A stretch of 64,000 nucleotides of DNA from Lachnospiraceae bacterium (GCA_910575445.1 CAJTFW010000003.1:310001-374000), one strand, 5' to 3'. Counted from the stretch's first letter, positions 7,688-16,442 are shown. Numbers and translations are program-made. The notes: generated by a model from the letters alone, not told the origin.

Positions 7688-9019
7688 CTATCGAAATCGC
7701 CTCGTAGCTTCTGTTAGGGCTTCTTTTAAAATCTTTGCGGCAAAATCCATCTCTTCTTCTGTAAGAATCAAAGTCGGAGAAATCTGTAAAGCCTCTCCTG
7801 AAATCCCATCCGCAGTCCCGATTACACCAGAAGCTATCAAAAGTCCATGTTCAAAACAATAGTTTCCTACAAACCCCGATACATTGAGCGCAGGGGCAAA
7901 AGGCTCTTTGGTCTTTTGGTCTCTTACAAGCTCTATGCCAAGTAACATCCCAATTCCGCGAATATCGCCTACAATATCCAGTTCTGCCAAAGCCTTTTTT
8001 AACTTCTTAAGAAAAATCTCTCCTTCTACAGCTGCACGCTGAACCAGATTATGTTCCACTGTATAGGCAAGCACTGCGCTTGCTCCTGCGCATACCATAG
8101 GATTTCCGGCAAATGTAAAACTGTGCATCAGATTTTTGCTGCCGGCTTCAAAAGCGTCTGTTACTTTTTTATGAGCAATCACTGCACCAATCGGTACATA
8201 TCCGCCGCCAAGCCCTTTGGCTACGCTGATTAAATCTGGCACCACTCCAAAGTGGTCAACAGCAAAATTTTTGCCAGTCCGGCCAAAGCCTGTGATAACT
8301 TCATCCACACAAAATAAAATATCATAAGTATCGCAGATTTCCCGTACCCTTTTCATATATTCAACGGGAGGCACCGTAGCACAAGCGGTAGTTCCTACGA
8401 TTGGCTCAATCAAGAATGCAGCAATCGTGTCGGCACCTTCATATTTGATAACTCTCTCTAATTCTTCTGCGCAGGGAAGCTTGCAGTTTGGGTAACTTAA
8501 GCCATATGGGCAGCGGTAGCAGTTGCACTGAGCGATATGTGGCATATGCATCAGATAGTTATCATATTTTTCTCTCCAGGAAGGTCTGCCGCCATAGGAG
8601 AGTGTGGCAATCGTGTTGCCATGATAACTTTGCCAGCGACTGATAACCTTATATTTGGAGGGTCTTTTCGCCTCTATCTGATATTGTCGTGCAATCTTTC
8701 CAATAGATTCCACAGCTTCTGAACCACCAGAGCAGTAGAAGACCTTGCTCATTCCTTCAGGAGAGAGACGAATAATCTGCTCTGACAGTCGTTCTTTGGC
8801 TTCGTTTGTAAACGTTCCCCCATAGACATAAGAGCATTTTTTTGACTGCTCATAGATGGCCTCAATCACTTCTGTCACCCCATGTCCGATATTGGCCACT
8901 GCAATTCCGGCAGCACAGTCCAGATATTGCTTCCCTTCGGTGTCATAGACATAGGACCCCTTTGCGTAATCAACACATCTGTAGTCTTTGCCAAGTGACG
9001 CATAAAATACATTGCTCAT
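7688..9019 (-). CDS. class III pyridoxal-phosphate aminotransferase
   Basis: 443 residues, first gene of the acid-sugar/TRAP operon. Class III features: LDCAAGIAVANIGH at the N-terminus, YCSGGSEAVES for PLP phosphate binding, SYHGNTIATLSYGG, the PLP-contacting Asp in FCVDEVITGFGRTG and the Schiff-base lysine in SVAKGLGGGYVPIGAV. A cysteine-rich insertion CNCYRCPYGLSYPNCKLPC is seen in one subgroup of these enzymes. The enzyme moves an amino group from an amine or omega-amino acid to pyruvate or 2-oxoglutarate. Its place in the operon suggests it makes the oxo acid that the kinase then uses. ATG 9019 is preceded by AAAGGAGGG. The amine substrate is unknown. Confidence 0.85.
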   Translation of the reverse strand: MSNVFYASLGKDYRCVDYAKGSYVYDTEGKQYLDCAAGIAVANIGHGVTEVIEAIYEQSKKCSYVYGGTFTNEAKERLSEQIIRLSPEGMSKVFYCSGGSEAVESIGKIARQYQIEAKRPSKYKVISRWQSYHGNTIATLSYGGRPSWREKYDNYLMHMPHIAQCNCYRCPYGLSYPNCKLPCAEELERVIKYEGADTIAAFLIEPIVGTTACATVPPVEYMKRVREICDTYDILFCVDEVITGFGRTGKNFAVDHFGVVPDLISVAKGLGGGYVPIGAVIAHKKVTDAFEAGSKNLMHSFTFAGNPMVCAGASAVLAYTVEHNLVQRAAVEGEIFLKKLKKALAELDIVGDIRGIGMLLGIELVRDQKTKEPFAPALNVSGFVGNYCFEHGLLIASGVIGTADGISGEALQISPTLILTEEEMDFAAKILKEALTEATRRFR

Positions 9020-9047
9020 AAAGATACCCTCCTTTTGTATTGAAATC

Positions 9048-9071
9048 TAAAATCTGAAATTTCAGATTTTA
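9048..9071. promoter_or_regulatory. GntR operator upstream of the aminotransferase/TRAP operon
   Basis: A perfect 24-base palindrome with core ATCTGAAATTTCAGAT. It lies 29 bases upstream of the first gene of the operon. The same 16-base core recurs at 9818-9833 in front of the adjacent GntR-family gene, so it is most likely the binding site of that regulator. Confidence 0.88.
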
Positions 9072-9104
9072 TAAAATAAATAACACACCTAAGAATAACC
9101 AGGC

Positions 9105-9800
9105 TTAGTTGATTTTTTCAAAACAATTCATAATATCCTCTTTGGTGCTGCGAATATCCTGAATCATAAACTCCACACTTTTCTCAAGCGAGCGGGATTT
9201 TATCGCTTGGATTAAGTCACAGTGAATCTGAATCTCGTCCTGAAAATTATATAATTCTGTATTGTTAATTTTATAGATAATATGAAGAATCCGAATCCTT
9301 TTCGTGAGGTCAATTAGATTTTTAATCTCATCGCCAATAATTTTGGGACACAAATCAATCAGATAACTGTGAAATTTCATCTCTGTCTCAAAAAAATCAT
9401 TGACCAGGCGTTTTTTTATCTCTAAATTATCGTTGAACTCTATATAAGAGAGACGCTGAAATTCATATTCAAACCGGTCTAAGATATCTACATTGGTCAG
9501 CGCAATTACTTCCCGAATTACCTGGCTTTCTAGTGCTTCCCGAAAATTAAAGATGCTATAGAGCTCTTCTTTACTTAACTCCCGCACATAGCTTCCACTG
9601 CGCGCATGAATGATAACATAACCGTCTTTATTCAGTGACTTTAGTGCATTGGTAACGGGTGTCCGGCTGACACCAAGAGAGGTACTTAGATAATCGACAT
9701 CTAATTTTTCATTTGGTTTTAATTCGTTGTTGATAATCTTGTCTTTGATTTCATTATAGACTAATTCATTTAAACTGCTGTATTTCACCTTTTGAAACAT
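9105..9800 (-). CDS. GntR-family regulator (FadR/FCD type)
   Basis: 231 residues. The N-terminal winged helix reads YNEIKDKIINNELKPNEKLDVDYLSTSLGVSRTPV, then ALKSLNKDGYVI, the canonical GntR pattern. The C-terminal all-helical FCD domain begins around YSIFNFREALESQVIREV and would bind the inducer, expected to be an acid or intermediate of the adjacent pathway; histidines are present late in the protein (IHCDLIQAI). It is transcribed in the same direction as the operon it should control, and has its own promoter with an operator just after the -10 box, indicating autoregulation. Confidence 0.88.
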   Translation of the reverse strand: MFQKVKYSSLNELVYNEIKDKIINNELKPNEKLDVDYLSTSLGVSRTPVTNALKSLNKDGYVIIHARSGSYVRELSKEELYSIFNFREALESQVIREVIALTNVDILDRFEYEFQRLSYIEFNDNLEIKKRLVNDFFETEMKFHSYLIDLCPKIIGDEIKNLIDLTKRIRILHIIYKINNTELYNFQDEIQIHCDLIQAIKSRSLEKSVEFMIQDIRSTKEDIMNCFEKIN

Positions 9801-9817
9801 ATTTTTTCCTTTCTGAA

Positions 9818-9833
9818 ATCTGAAATTTCAGAT
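9818..9833. promoter_or_regulatory. GntR autoregulatory operator
   Basis: Perfect palindrome ATCTGAAATTTCAGAT, identical to the core of the site at 9048-9071. It sits 10 bases downstream of the -10 box of the regulator gene, about where transcription would start, a position fit for repression. Confidence 0.88.
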
Positions 9834-9842
9834 GATACCATT

Positions 9843-9871
9843 ATTTTACTTCTTGTGTCGAAATTTGTCAA
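9843..9871 (-). promoter_or_regulatory. sigma-70 promoter of the GntR gene
   Basis: On the minus strand TTGACA (9866-9871) is followed after 17 bases by TAAAAT (9843-9848). The predicted start falls near 9836, beside the operator. Confidence 0.75.
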
Positions 9872-9916
9872 TGAAAAAATTTTAGTTTATTTTAAGAAAA
9901 TAGTAGATTTTTCAGA

Positions 9917-9947
9917 AAATAAAGACTCTCTGCGATAGAGAGCCTTT
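9917..9947 (-). terminator. terminator of the FtsA-like gene
   Basis: On the minus strand AAAGGCTCTCT, a short loop and AGAGAGTCTTTATTTT form a hairpin with one G-U pair followed by a T-rich tail, 9 bases after the stop codon. Confidence 0.8.
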
Positions 9948-9955
9948 ACTTTTAT

Positions 9956-12013
9956 TTAAGAAATTTCTTCTTTGATATAGATAGTATCTCCATTTTTCAG
10001 CGACTGCTGAAATCTTCCTTCCCGCCCATTGACTAATAGGCTGACTTTTCCGGTGATATTTTGAAGGTCAAGACCGGAATATTGAATCATATCCGTTAAA
10101 TAATACGGCGAACCGTCTTCTTTGGGAGGAAGACGAAGGGGTGCATCGTTTAGATAGAAAGTAATATCCGGCAGGGGTGGCGGGGTAGGAGGTGCTGGCT
10201 TGGGAGTCGGCGCTAGAACGGGTTCTTGTAAGCTTGGTATCTCGATAGGTACAAGTTCTGGCTCATTCTCTGGGATAAATTCAGATTCGGATGCAGGCTC
10301 AGGTTCCGGTTCAGAAGCTTCGAATGTCTCCTCAGAAGGCATTGCTTCTGTAACCTGAGATTCCTTAGACTTTGCCGGGTCCCGGTGAATCAAGATGGCA
10401 TCTCCATTTTTTAACAATGTCTTTAAAGAGGCGCGCTTGCCATTGAGTGTCAGTTCAAGTGCACTTGAAGCCCCTTCAATATCTTCTAAGAAGGCTTTCG
10501 CCGGCATTCCATGTATGGCTGGCAGAAAATCAATCACATCACCTGCGTGTATCACATCGGAGAGTTTGCCTTCTTTTTTATTAATCAGAAGAGAAGCAGG
10601 CTGTGCAGCTGTGCCATAGAAGATTTTTCGCTCGCCATTGACCGTTACGTTTAGATTGGCACCGGAGCGCCCTAAGATATCTCTGAATTGATAGCCATTC
10701 ATCATCAGAAGATTTAACGCGGTAAAGCTTCCGCTTCTAAAGAGTTTGGCGGGCTTGTTATTTAAAACAACCCGAAAACTATCATTAATCAGATTCAGAC
10801 CAGAGGAGATAACAATGCCAAGAGGGGTTGTGTAGACTGGATTATTAAGGTCATATTCCTCTGAGTAGGCAGAAGCCTGAAAGTAGTTTCCTGCTACAGC
10901 CACACGGTTGGCATCCATTTCAAGGGCAGCAGTAAGTCCTTCTTTTAATCCAGCCAATTTGCTGCCGCCGCCAGCCAAAAAGAGTGCCGATGGGGCAGTG
11001 CCATTAATCTCGATAATCTTCTCTGCAATCTCTTTACATAGTTGGTCAGAGGTATGCTGAATACTTTCAAAAATGGTCTCTTTTGAGAGTTTTTGTTCTA
11101 TTCCTAAGATATTGTTAAAGGTCAGCACTTCTTCTGTATCAATCTGTGCTTTTATCTTCTCTGCGGTATCAAAATCCACCAGATATTCTTTCATAATCGT
11201 CTCGGTAATCTCATCACCTGCAACGGTTGCCATCGTATATCCTGTTACGCTTCCGCTGGTACAAGCAGCAATATCGGAAGTTCCAGCGCCAATATCGACA
11301 AGTGCCAGATTTAAAAGGCGCAGATTCTCTGGAATCGCTGCATTAATCGCTGCAATCGGCTCCAATGTGATACTTGCGACTTCAAGACCAATCTTATGCA
11401 TTGTCGTATACAGACTCTCCACAACTTCACTTGGCAGAAAAGTTGCAATTAAATCCGCCTTGACATGCTGGCCTCGATGGTCTTTTAGGTTGGAGATAGG
11501 ATATTGGTCTAAGAAATATTGGCAGACCGTATAGCCAACAAGATAGAAACGTCTGGCATCCCCCTCTGCATGGTTGTCCTGCTCAAAAGCCTCCTCTGCT
11601 TTACTGATAGCGCCAGCCTCTAAGCGGCTGATAATCTCATCGTCAATCAGCTGAGTACCTGGCAATTCCAATTCAAAATCCGCCCGTCTGGTTCGAAGAG
11701 CTCGTCCAGCTGCTGCCACACAGACTTTTTGGAGCTTGATGCGAAGCTTGGCTTCTATCCTTTTTTTCATCTTCTCTGCCAGTGTTGATACTTTTTCTAT
11801 ATTTTCAATCTGTCCATCAATCATGGCACGCTCAGAGTGCTCTTCCTGGTCGATGGCGACAATTTTTACTTTATTTTCTTCTACAATTCCAACAATTCCA
11901 ATAATACTGCGCGTTCCGATATCTAAAGCAAAGACCATATCATCGGGCTGCATCCGTACTTTTGGTTCTTTTTCTATTGTAACCCTTGGCTTTTTGATTG
12001 GTTTTCTGGGCAT
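9956..12013 (-). CDS. FtsA-like actin-fold ATPase with C-terminal beta-rich repeats
   Basis: 685 residues. The N-terminal 400 resemble FtsA: FALDIGTRSIIGIVG (phosphate 1), VCVAAAGRAL, the SHS2/1C-like region, LALVDIGAGTSDIAAC (phosphate 2) and SALFLAGGGSKLAGL (adenosine). The C-terminal half is unlike division FtsA: there is no clear membrane-targeting helix, but three or more similar units ending in LxNGD or HAGDVIDF patterns, resembling small ubiquitin-like folds, and a proline-rich linker (EPVLAPTPKPAPPTPPPLP). It is monocistronic, away from any division gene. It is probably a second FtsA paralogue of unknown role, as found in Lachnospiraceae; whether it polymerises or binds the membrane cannot be told. 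Confidence 0.8.
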   Translation of the reverse strand: MPRKPIKKPRVTIEKEPKVRMQPDDMVFALDIGTRSIIGIVGIVEENKVKIVAIDQEEHSERAMIDGQIENIEKVSTLAEKMKKRIEAKLRIKLQKVCVAAAGRALRTRRADFELELPGTQLIDDEIISRLEAGAISKAEEAFEQDNHAEGDARRFYLVGYTVCQYFLDQYPISNLKDHRGQHVKADLIATFLPSEVVESLYTTMHKIGLEVASITLEPIAAINAAIPENLRLLNLALVDIGAGTSDIAACTSGSVTGYTMATVAGDEITETIMKEYLVDFDTAEKIKAQIDTEEVLTFNNILGIEQKLSKETIFESIQHTSDQLCKEIAEKIIEINGTAPSALFLAGGGSKLAGLKEGLTAALEMDANRVAVAGNYFQASAYSEEYDLNNPVYTTPLGIVISSGLNLINDSFRVVLNNKPAKLFRSGSFTALNLLMMNGYQFRDILGRSGANLNVTVNGERKIFYGTAAQPASLLINKKEGKLSDVIHAGDVIDFLPAIHGMPAKAFLEDIEGASSALELTLNGKRASLKTLLKNGDAILIHRDPAKSKESQVTEAMPSEETFEASEPEPEPASESEFIPENEPELVPIEIPSLQEPVLAPTPKPAPPTPPPLPDITFYLNDAPLRLPPKEDGSPYYLTDMIQYSGLDLQNITGKVSLLVNGREGRFQQSLKNGDTIYIKEEIS

Positions 12014-12085
12014 GGGTATCCTCCTTGTATGTTTATTCAGCTTCTATTATAGTAAAGTTGAAATATAATGTAAATCTTTTTTTGT

Positions 12086-12098
12086 TTTGATATTCAAA
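12086..12098. promoter_or_regulatory. FabT-like operator, upstream site
   Basis: TTTGATATTCAAA fits the TTTGA-N3-TCAAA pattern. It ends five bases before the -35 box of the carboxyltransferase promoter and mirrors the site at 12132-12144. Confidence 0.6.
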
Positions 12099-12103
12099 GT
12101 ATA

Positions 12104-12132
12104 TTGACAAGAAATGGAAGATAGTATATACT
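12104..12132 (+). promoter_or_regulatory. sigma-70 promoter of the carboxyltransferase gene
   Basis: Consensus TTGACA (12104-12109), a 17-base spacer and TATACT (12127-12132). It is framed by the two TTTGA-N3-TCAAA sites. Confidence 0.85.
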
Positions 12133-12144
12133 TTGATAATCAAA
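12132..12144. promoter_or_regulatory. FabT-like operator, start-site proximal
   Basis: TTTGATAATCAAA begins at the last base of the -10 box. With flanking bases the two sites form 20-base near-perfect inverted repeats (12085-12104 and 12126-12145), so a dimeric repressor could block the promoter. Confidence 0.65.
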
Positions 12145-12208
12145 ATAAATTTGATGATTTTGAAAGATGATAATATAGAAAAATTGGATTGAAGAGGTGT
12201 ATCATTAT

Positions 12209-13822
12209 ATGTGGAAAGACAGTATCAGCATACTTGACAGGAAGCGGAACCGGATTCTTCAGGCGGGAGGGCATGATAAGATTGAGAAGCAGCATAAAAG
12301 CGGCAAACTAACCGCCCGCGAGAGAATTGACATGCTGTTTGACCCAGGTACTTTTGTAGAGGTCGACAATTTTATTGAGTCAAGAATTGATGATTTTGGT
12401 CTTGATAAAAAGAGAGTGCCAGGAGATGGAGTCGTCACTGGATACGGCGAGATTAACGGGAGAACCGTCTTTGTATCTTCGGAGGATTTTACGGTAATTG
12501 GAGGTTCTCTTGGAGAATATCATTCGATGAAGATTGCACGGATTCAAGACATGGCTTATGATATGAAAGCGCCGATTATTATGATTAATGACAGCGGCGG
12601 GGCAAGAATCGAGGAGGGTATTGACTCTCTAAGCGGGTATGCCAATATCTTTCTTCGCAATACCAAAGCGTCTGGCGTGATTCCACAGATTGCAGTAATT
12701 GTAGGTCCTTGCTCAGGTGGTGCCTGCTATTCTCCTGCGATTTGTGATTATATTTTTATGGTGGATGGTATCGGTAAAATGTTTATTACAGGGCCACAGG
12801 TGGTTAAGACCGTGGTAAATGAGGAGTGTACGGTTGAAGAGCTTGGCGGTGCGAGTATACATGCCTCCAAAAGCGGTGTAACGCATTTTACCTATACAGA
12901 AGAAAAAGACTGCTTTGAAGGTATTCGAAAGCTATTGTCTTATCTGCCAAACAGCTATTTAGAGAAAGCACCTGTTATCAAATCAGAACCAGAATCCACA
13001 GGCAAGAAATCGTTTCTCTATTCTTTAAACAGTTTAGTCAATAAAAAGAACCGACAGGATTTATCCGACCGCTGCCATGAGCTTTTGGATATTGTACCAG
13101 ATAACTCCAGAAAAGCGTATGATGTCTTAGAGGTTATTGAGCGTATCTGTGATAAAGACAGCTTCTTAGAGGTACAGAAGGATTTTGCCAAAAATGTAGT
13201 GGTTGGCTATGGAAGAATTGATGGACAGAGTATTGGAATTGTAGCAAATCAGCCGATGTGCTTAGCTGGAAGTCTTGACTATGACGCTTCTGATAAAGCA
13301 GCCCGTTTTATCAGAACTTGTGACTGCTACAATGTGCCTTTAGTAGTGCTTGTTGATGTACCAGCTTTTATGCCAGGAACTGCACAGGAGCACAAAGGAA
13401 TTATCCGTCATGGTGCGAAGATGCTCTATGCATTTTCGGAAGCGACAGTTCCAAAGATTTCGGTTATTATGCGAAAAGCGTATGGCGGTGCATATATCGC
13501 GATGAACAGTAAAAATATGGGCGCGGATATTGTCTATGCATGGCCAGGCGCAGAGATTGCTGTGATGGGTGCAGAAGGCGCAGTTAATATCGCCTTTAAG
13601 CGCGCAATTAATGAGGCAGAGAATAAAGAAGAGACCAGAGAGCATCTGGTACAAGAATATAAGGAGAAATTTATGAATCCTTATGTGGCAGCATCCCGTG
13701 GGTTTGTAACAGAAGTTATCAAGCCTGATGAGACTAAGAAACGCCTGATGGCTGCCTTAAAAATGTTAAAAAATAAACAAGTGGAGACTCCACGTAAAAA
13801 ACACGGAAATATTCCATTATAA
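12209..13822 (+). CDS. acyl-CoA carboxylase carboxyltransferase subunit
   Basis: 537 residues from ATG 12209, chosen over GTG 12197 because AAGAGG lies 11 bases upstream of it. Both carboxyltransferase halves are present: KQHKSGKLTARERIDMLFD and IMINDSGGARIEEGIDSL with VGPCSGGACYSPA in the first, VVLVDVPAFMPGTAQEH and RKAYGGAYIAMNSK in the second. Such subunits move CO2 between biotin and propionyl-, methylmalonyl-, acetyl- or glutaconyl-CoA. No biotin carrier, biotin carboxylase or membrane decarboxylase subunit is nearby, so it must work with proteins encoded elsewhere. The FabT-like operators hint at a link to acyl-CoA or fatty acid metabolism. Confidence 0.88.
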   Translation: MWKDSISILDRKRNRILQAGGHDKIEKQHKSGKLTARERIDMLFDPGTFVEVDNFIESRIDDFGLDKKRVPGDGVVTGYGEINGRTVFVSSEDFTVIGGSLGEYHSMKIARIQDMAYDMKAPIIMINDSGGARIEEGIDSLSGYANIFLRNTKASGVIPQIAVIVGPCSGGACYSPAICDYIFMVDGIGKMFITGPQVVKTVVNEECTVEELGGASIHASKSGVTHFTYTEEKDCFEGIRKLLSYLPNSYLEKAPVIKSEPESTGKKSFLYSLNSLVNKKNRQDLSDRCHELLDIVPDNSRKAYDVLEVIERICDKDSFLEVQKDFAKNVVVGYGRIDGQSIGIVANQPMCLAGSLDYDASDKAARFIRTCDCYNVPLVVLVDVPAFMPGTAQEHKGIIRHGAKMLYAFSEATVPKISVIMRKAYGGAYIAMNSKNMGADIVYAWPGAEIAVMGAEGAVNIAFKRAINEAENKEETREHLVQEYKEKFMNPYVAASRGFVTEVIKPDETKKRLMAALKMLKNKQVETPRKKHGNIPL

Positions 13823-13836
13823 TCAGACTGACCGAT

Positions 13837-13875
13837 ACAAGCCGGGGTGCTAGATGCCCCGGCTTGTAATTTTTC
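13837..13875 (+). terminator. terminator of the carboxyltransferase gene
   Basis: ACAAGCCGGGG and CCCCGGCTTGT form an 11-base GC-rich stem with a 9-base loop, followed by AATTTTT. Its position between two convergent genes suits both. Confidence 0.9.
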
Positions 13876-13885
13876 TGTTGTGTTG

Positions 13886-14449
13886 TTACATGCAACGTAA
13901 AATACACTGCATTTTTTCTACTTCCATTTTCTGCGAAGTGATAATCTCATCAAGTATCGCAACTAATTCTGGACAGATAGCATATTTTAGTGTATTTTCT
14001 GCCATCGCTATCGCACCTAGGTGATGTGGAATCATCTCCCGTATAAAATTTGCACTGACACAGTTATTGGTACAGGCATATTTCATCTCACAGAACATCG
14101 TCTTCATAATCTGCCCTATGCGGTTCTGATAACGACATAAATCCTCCTTGCAATTTCTTTGCGCGCTGCAGGCACAGAGGATTCTTTGCATATCATCAAT
14201 GCTTTTGGTCTGCTCAATAATGATTTGCGTAGCAATCTTCTGGAGCGGAATATTCGTGGTGTACCGTAAGATATTGCGTGCCATCTCGATTGCCCCTTGA
14301 TGATGGGGAATCATCTGTACGATAAAATTATGTGAAATACTGTTCCTTAAATCCACGCTTTTCATTCCCTGCATCATCTCTTCTAGAATACAGCAGTAGG
14401 TCGCGAGGTAGTCTTTTGTGACATTGCTTAATCCGCATGTTCTATTCAT
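13886..14449 (-). CDS. DUF305 family protein, tandem domain
   Basis: 187 residues from ATG 14449, nine bases after GGAG; an ATG at 14458 abuts the same site. Two DUF305 repeats are visible, each with the motif MIPHHxGAIxMA (residues near 46 and 141). The paired histidines and several cysteines (CACSAQRNC, CTNNC) suggest metal binding, as known for the ferritin-like DUF305 family. No signal peptide is seen, so it should be cytoplasmic. It is alone, convergent with the carboxyltransferase. Function unknown. Confidence 0.82.
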   Translation of the reverse strand: MNRTCGLSNVTKDYLATYCCILEEMMQGMKSVDLRNSISHNFIVQMIPHHQGAIEMARNILRYTTNIPLQKIATQIIIEQTKSIDDMQRILCACSAQRNCKEDLCRYQNRIGQIMKTMFCEMKYACTNNCVSANFIREMIPHHLGAIAMAENTLKYAICPELVAILDEIITSQKMEVEKMQCILRCM

Positions 14450-14591
14450 AGCTTCCATCTCCTTTGTATCAGTATATGTGAACGAAGAAAGATAGTGTAA
14501 GGTATATTGGGGAGATGGATATTAAGGACGCTAGGACGGGAGGGAATCATCTGCCAGGTCGTGGCGAGCGTCCCTTGCATCAAAAAACATA

Positions 14592-14620
14592 TTGACACAA
14601 ACCAATTAAAGTGATATCAT
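14592..14620 (+). promoter_or_regulatory. sigma-70 promoter of the SPFH gene
   Basis: TTGACA (14592-14597), 17 bases, TATCAT (14615-14620); the predicted start is about 30 bases before the gene. Confidence 0.75.
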
Positions 14621-14655
14621 TTTCATATCAAATACATATCTAAAGGAGAAAACAA

Positions 14656-15630
14656 ATGAAAGAAATCGTATTAAACAACAAGAAAAATGGTATGCAGGTA
14701 CTTTTGTTCATCCTAGCTGTCTATGTGATAGCAGTGGCTGGTACGGTATTTAGCAGTATAAATGGAAATTATATTGTAATGATTATCAGTATCATCGTTC
14801 TCAGTGTTGCCTGGCTACCGCTTACAGGACTTAAGGTATTAAAGCCGCAGGAGGCTTTGGTGCTGACGCTGTTTGGAAAGTATGTTGGGACTTTAAAGGA
14901 AAATGGCTTTTATTTTGTCAATCCTTTCTGTACAAGTGTGAATCCGGCAGCGAAGACAAAGTTAAATCAGAGTGGAGATGTCGATTTGGGTGTGACGGTA
15001 TCGGCAGAGAGTGTTGGCAAAAGGATTTCTATGAAGATTATGACTTTAAATAATAATAAGCAGAAGATTAATGACTGTCTTGGAAATCCTATTGAGATTG
15101 GGATTGCTGTTACTTGGCGGATTGTAGACACAGCAAAGGCCGTATTTAATGTGGATAATTATAAGGAATTTTTATCTTTGCAGTGCGATAGTGCGCTTCG
15201 CAATATTGTCAGACTTTATCCATATGATGTGGCGCCGGATGTGGATACCACAGGAGATGGAATTGCAGATGAAGGCAGTCTTCGGGGGTCAAGCGAGATT
15301 GTGGCAGCACGTATTCGTGATGAGATTCAAGAGAGAGTCAATGAGGCCGGAATTGAGATTGTAGAAGCGCGGATTACCTATCTTGCATATGCGACAGAGA
15401 TTGCAGCGGTGATGCTGCAAAGGCAACAGGCTTCAGCTATTATCGATGCGCGCAAGATGATTGTAGATGGCGCTGTAGGGATGGTAGAGATGGCACTAGA
15501 GAGATTGGATGAAAATGGTATGGTAACACTTGATGAGGAGCGAAAAGCGGCGATGGTATCCAATCTTTTGGTAGTGCTTTGTGGAAGCCATGATGCACAG
15601 CCCATTGTAAATACAGGAAGCCTGTACTAA
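14656..15630 (+). CDS. SPFH (band 7/stomatin-like) membrane protein
   Basis: 324 residues with two N-terminal membrane spans (about residues 12-30 and 35-52), then the SPFH/band 7 domain: [51 protein letters not shown] and [25 protein letters not shown] proteins assemble into large membrane cages that organise lipid domains and proteases. It starts at ATG 14656 after AAAGGAGA. The next gene, one base downstream, encodes an Arc-like protein; this SPFH/Arc pairing is common in Firmicutes although its meaning is unclear. Confidence 0.88.
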   Translation: MKEIVLNNKKNGMQVLLFILAVYVIAVAGTVFSSINGNYIVMIISIIVLSVAWLPLTGLKVLKPQEALVLTLFGKYVGTLKENGFYFVNPFCTSVNPAAKTKLNQSGDVDLGVTVSAESVGKRISMKIMTLNNNKQKINDCLGNPIEIGIAVTWRIVDTAKAVFNVDNYKEFLSLQCDSALRNIVRLYPYDVAPDVDTTGDGIADEGSLRGSSEIVAARIRDEIQERVNEAGIEIVEARITYLAYATEIAAVMLQRQQASAIIDARKMIVDGAVGMVEMALERLDENGMVTLDEERKAAMVSNLLVVLCGSHDAQPIVNTGSLY

Positions 15631-15631
15631 T

Positions 15632-15835
15632 ATGGGAGAGAATCAAAAAAAGCAGATTCCGCTCCGGCTCTCACCCAAACTATATAATGCTATCGCTGCC
15701 TGGGCGGAGGATGATTTTCGAAGTGTAAATGGGCAGATTGAATATTTGCTGACGGAATGTGTAAGGCAGAGAAAGAAAAATGGGAAATATGTACCAGAGG
15801 AACTGGATGTGCCGATTGAATTAGATATTGAATAA
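15632..15835 (+). CDS. small Arc/ribbon-helix-helix-like protein
   Basis: 67 residues. [35 protein letters not shown] has the strand and two helices of a ribbon-helix-helix domain of the Arc type. It starts just after the stop of the SPFH gene, so the two are co-transcribed and probably coupled. It could regulate the pair or bind the SPFH protein; not known. Confidence 0.75.
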   Translation: MGENQKKQIPLRLSPKLYNAIAAWAEDDFRSVNGQIEYLLTECVRQRKKNGKYVPEELDVPIELDIE

Positions 15836-15841
15836 AGAAAA

Positions 15842-15882
15842 CCAGCAGAAATAAAACAAAAGATTTCTGCTGGAATTTTTTT
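15842..15882 (+). terminator. terminator of the SPFH/Arc-like operon
   Basis: CCAGCAGAAAT (15842-15852) pairs with ATTTCTGCTGG (15863-15873), followed by AATTTTTTTA. Confidence 0.9.
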
Positions 15883-15974
15883 ATCGGTAAGGGGAACAAA
15901 AGGGGAAAGTAAAAAGTCTTATATATGAGACATGTTTCAAGAATAAGGTTTGGAAAGCGGGTGAGAGAGATAGA

Positions 15975-16442
15975 ATGGAAAAGGAGTGGTTTTGTGAGAG
16001 GATTCGTGAACAGCAGACTTCAATGTATCGGTATGCTTTGGGAGTCCTTAGAAATTCTGCAGATGCAGAAGATGCCGTGGGCGAGGCGATTCTTAGGGCA
16101 TATGAGAAAAAAGAGCAGCTTCGGGACAGCCTTCGGTTTAAAAGTTGGGTGATGTCGATTCTAGCAAATGTGACAAAGACAATGCTAACGAAAAGGGGGA
16201 AAGTGGAATTTTTAGGGGATATGAGTCCATACGAAGGGAGTACAAAAGGGGAAAAAAGAGAGCTTTGGGAATTTGTGATGGGACTTCCACAGGAGTTTCG
16301 GGATGTGGTCATATTGTATTATTATGATGGGTTTTTGATAAAGGAGATTGCCCAGATATTAAAAGTCTCAGAGGGGACGGTGAAATCAAGACTTAACAGA
16401 GCTAAGAAAAAATTGAGAATGGCATGGGAGGAGTTTCGTTAA
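15975..16442 (+). CDS. ECF-type RNA polymerase sigma factor
   Basis: 155 residues. Region 2 is seen in TSMYRYALGVLRNSADAEDAVGEAILRAYE and FKSWVMSILANV; region 4 in LPQEFRDVVILYYYDGFLIKEIAQIL and VSEGTVKSRLNRAKKKLR. It directs polymerase to a small regulon in response to a membrane signal. The stop shares a base with the start of the DUF4179 gene (TAATG), the usual arrangement of sigma and anti-sigma. A second such pair lies at 56174-57683. Confidence 0.9.
   Translation: MEKEWFCERIREQQTSMYRYALGVLRNSADAEDAVGEAILRAYEKKEQLRDSLRFKSWVMSILANVTKTMLTKRGKVEFLGDMSPYEGSTKGEKRELWEFVMGLPQEFRDVVILYYYDGFLIKEIAQILKVSEGTVKSRLNRAKKKLRMAWEEFR

Noticed and set aside
9088-9108. Short inverted repeat CTAAG/CTTAG at the end of the GntR gene
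   Set aside because: Stem of only five bases, no T-run; not a convincing terminator.
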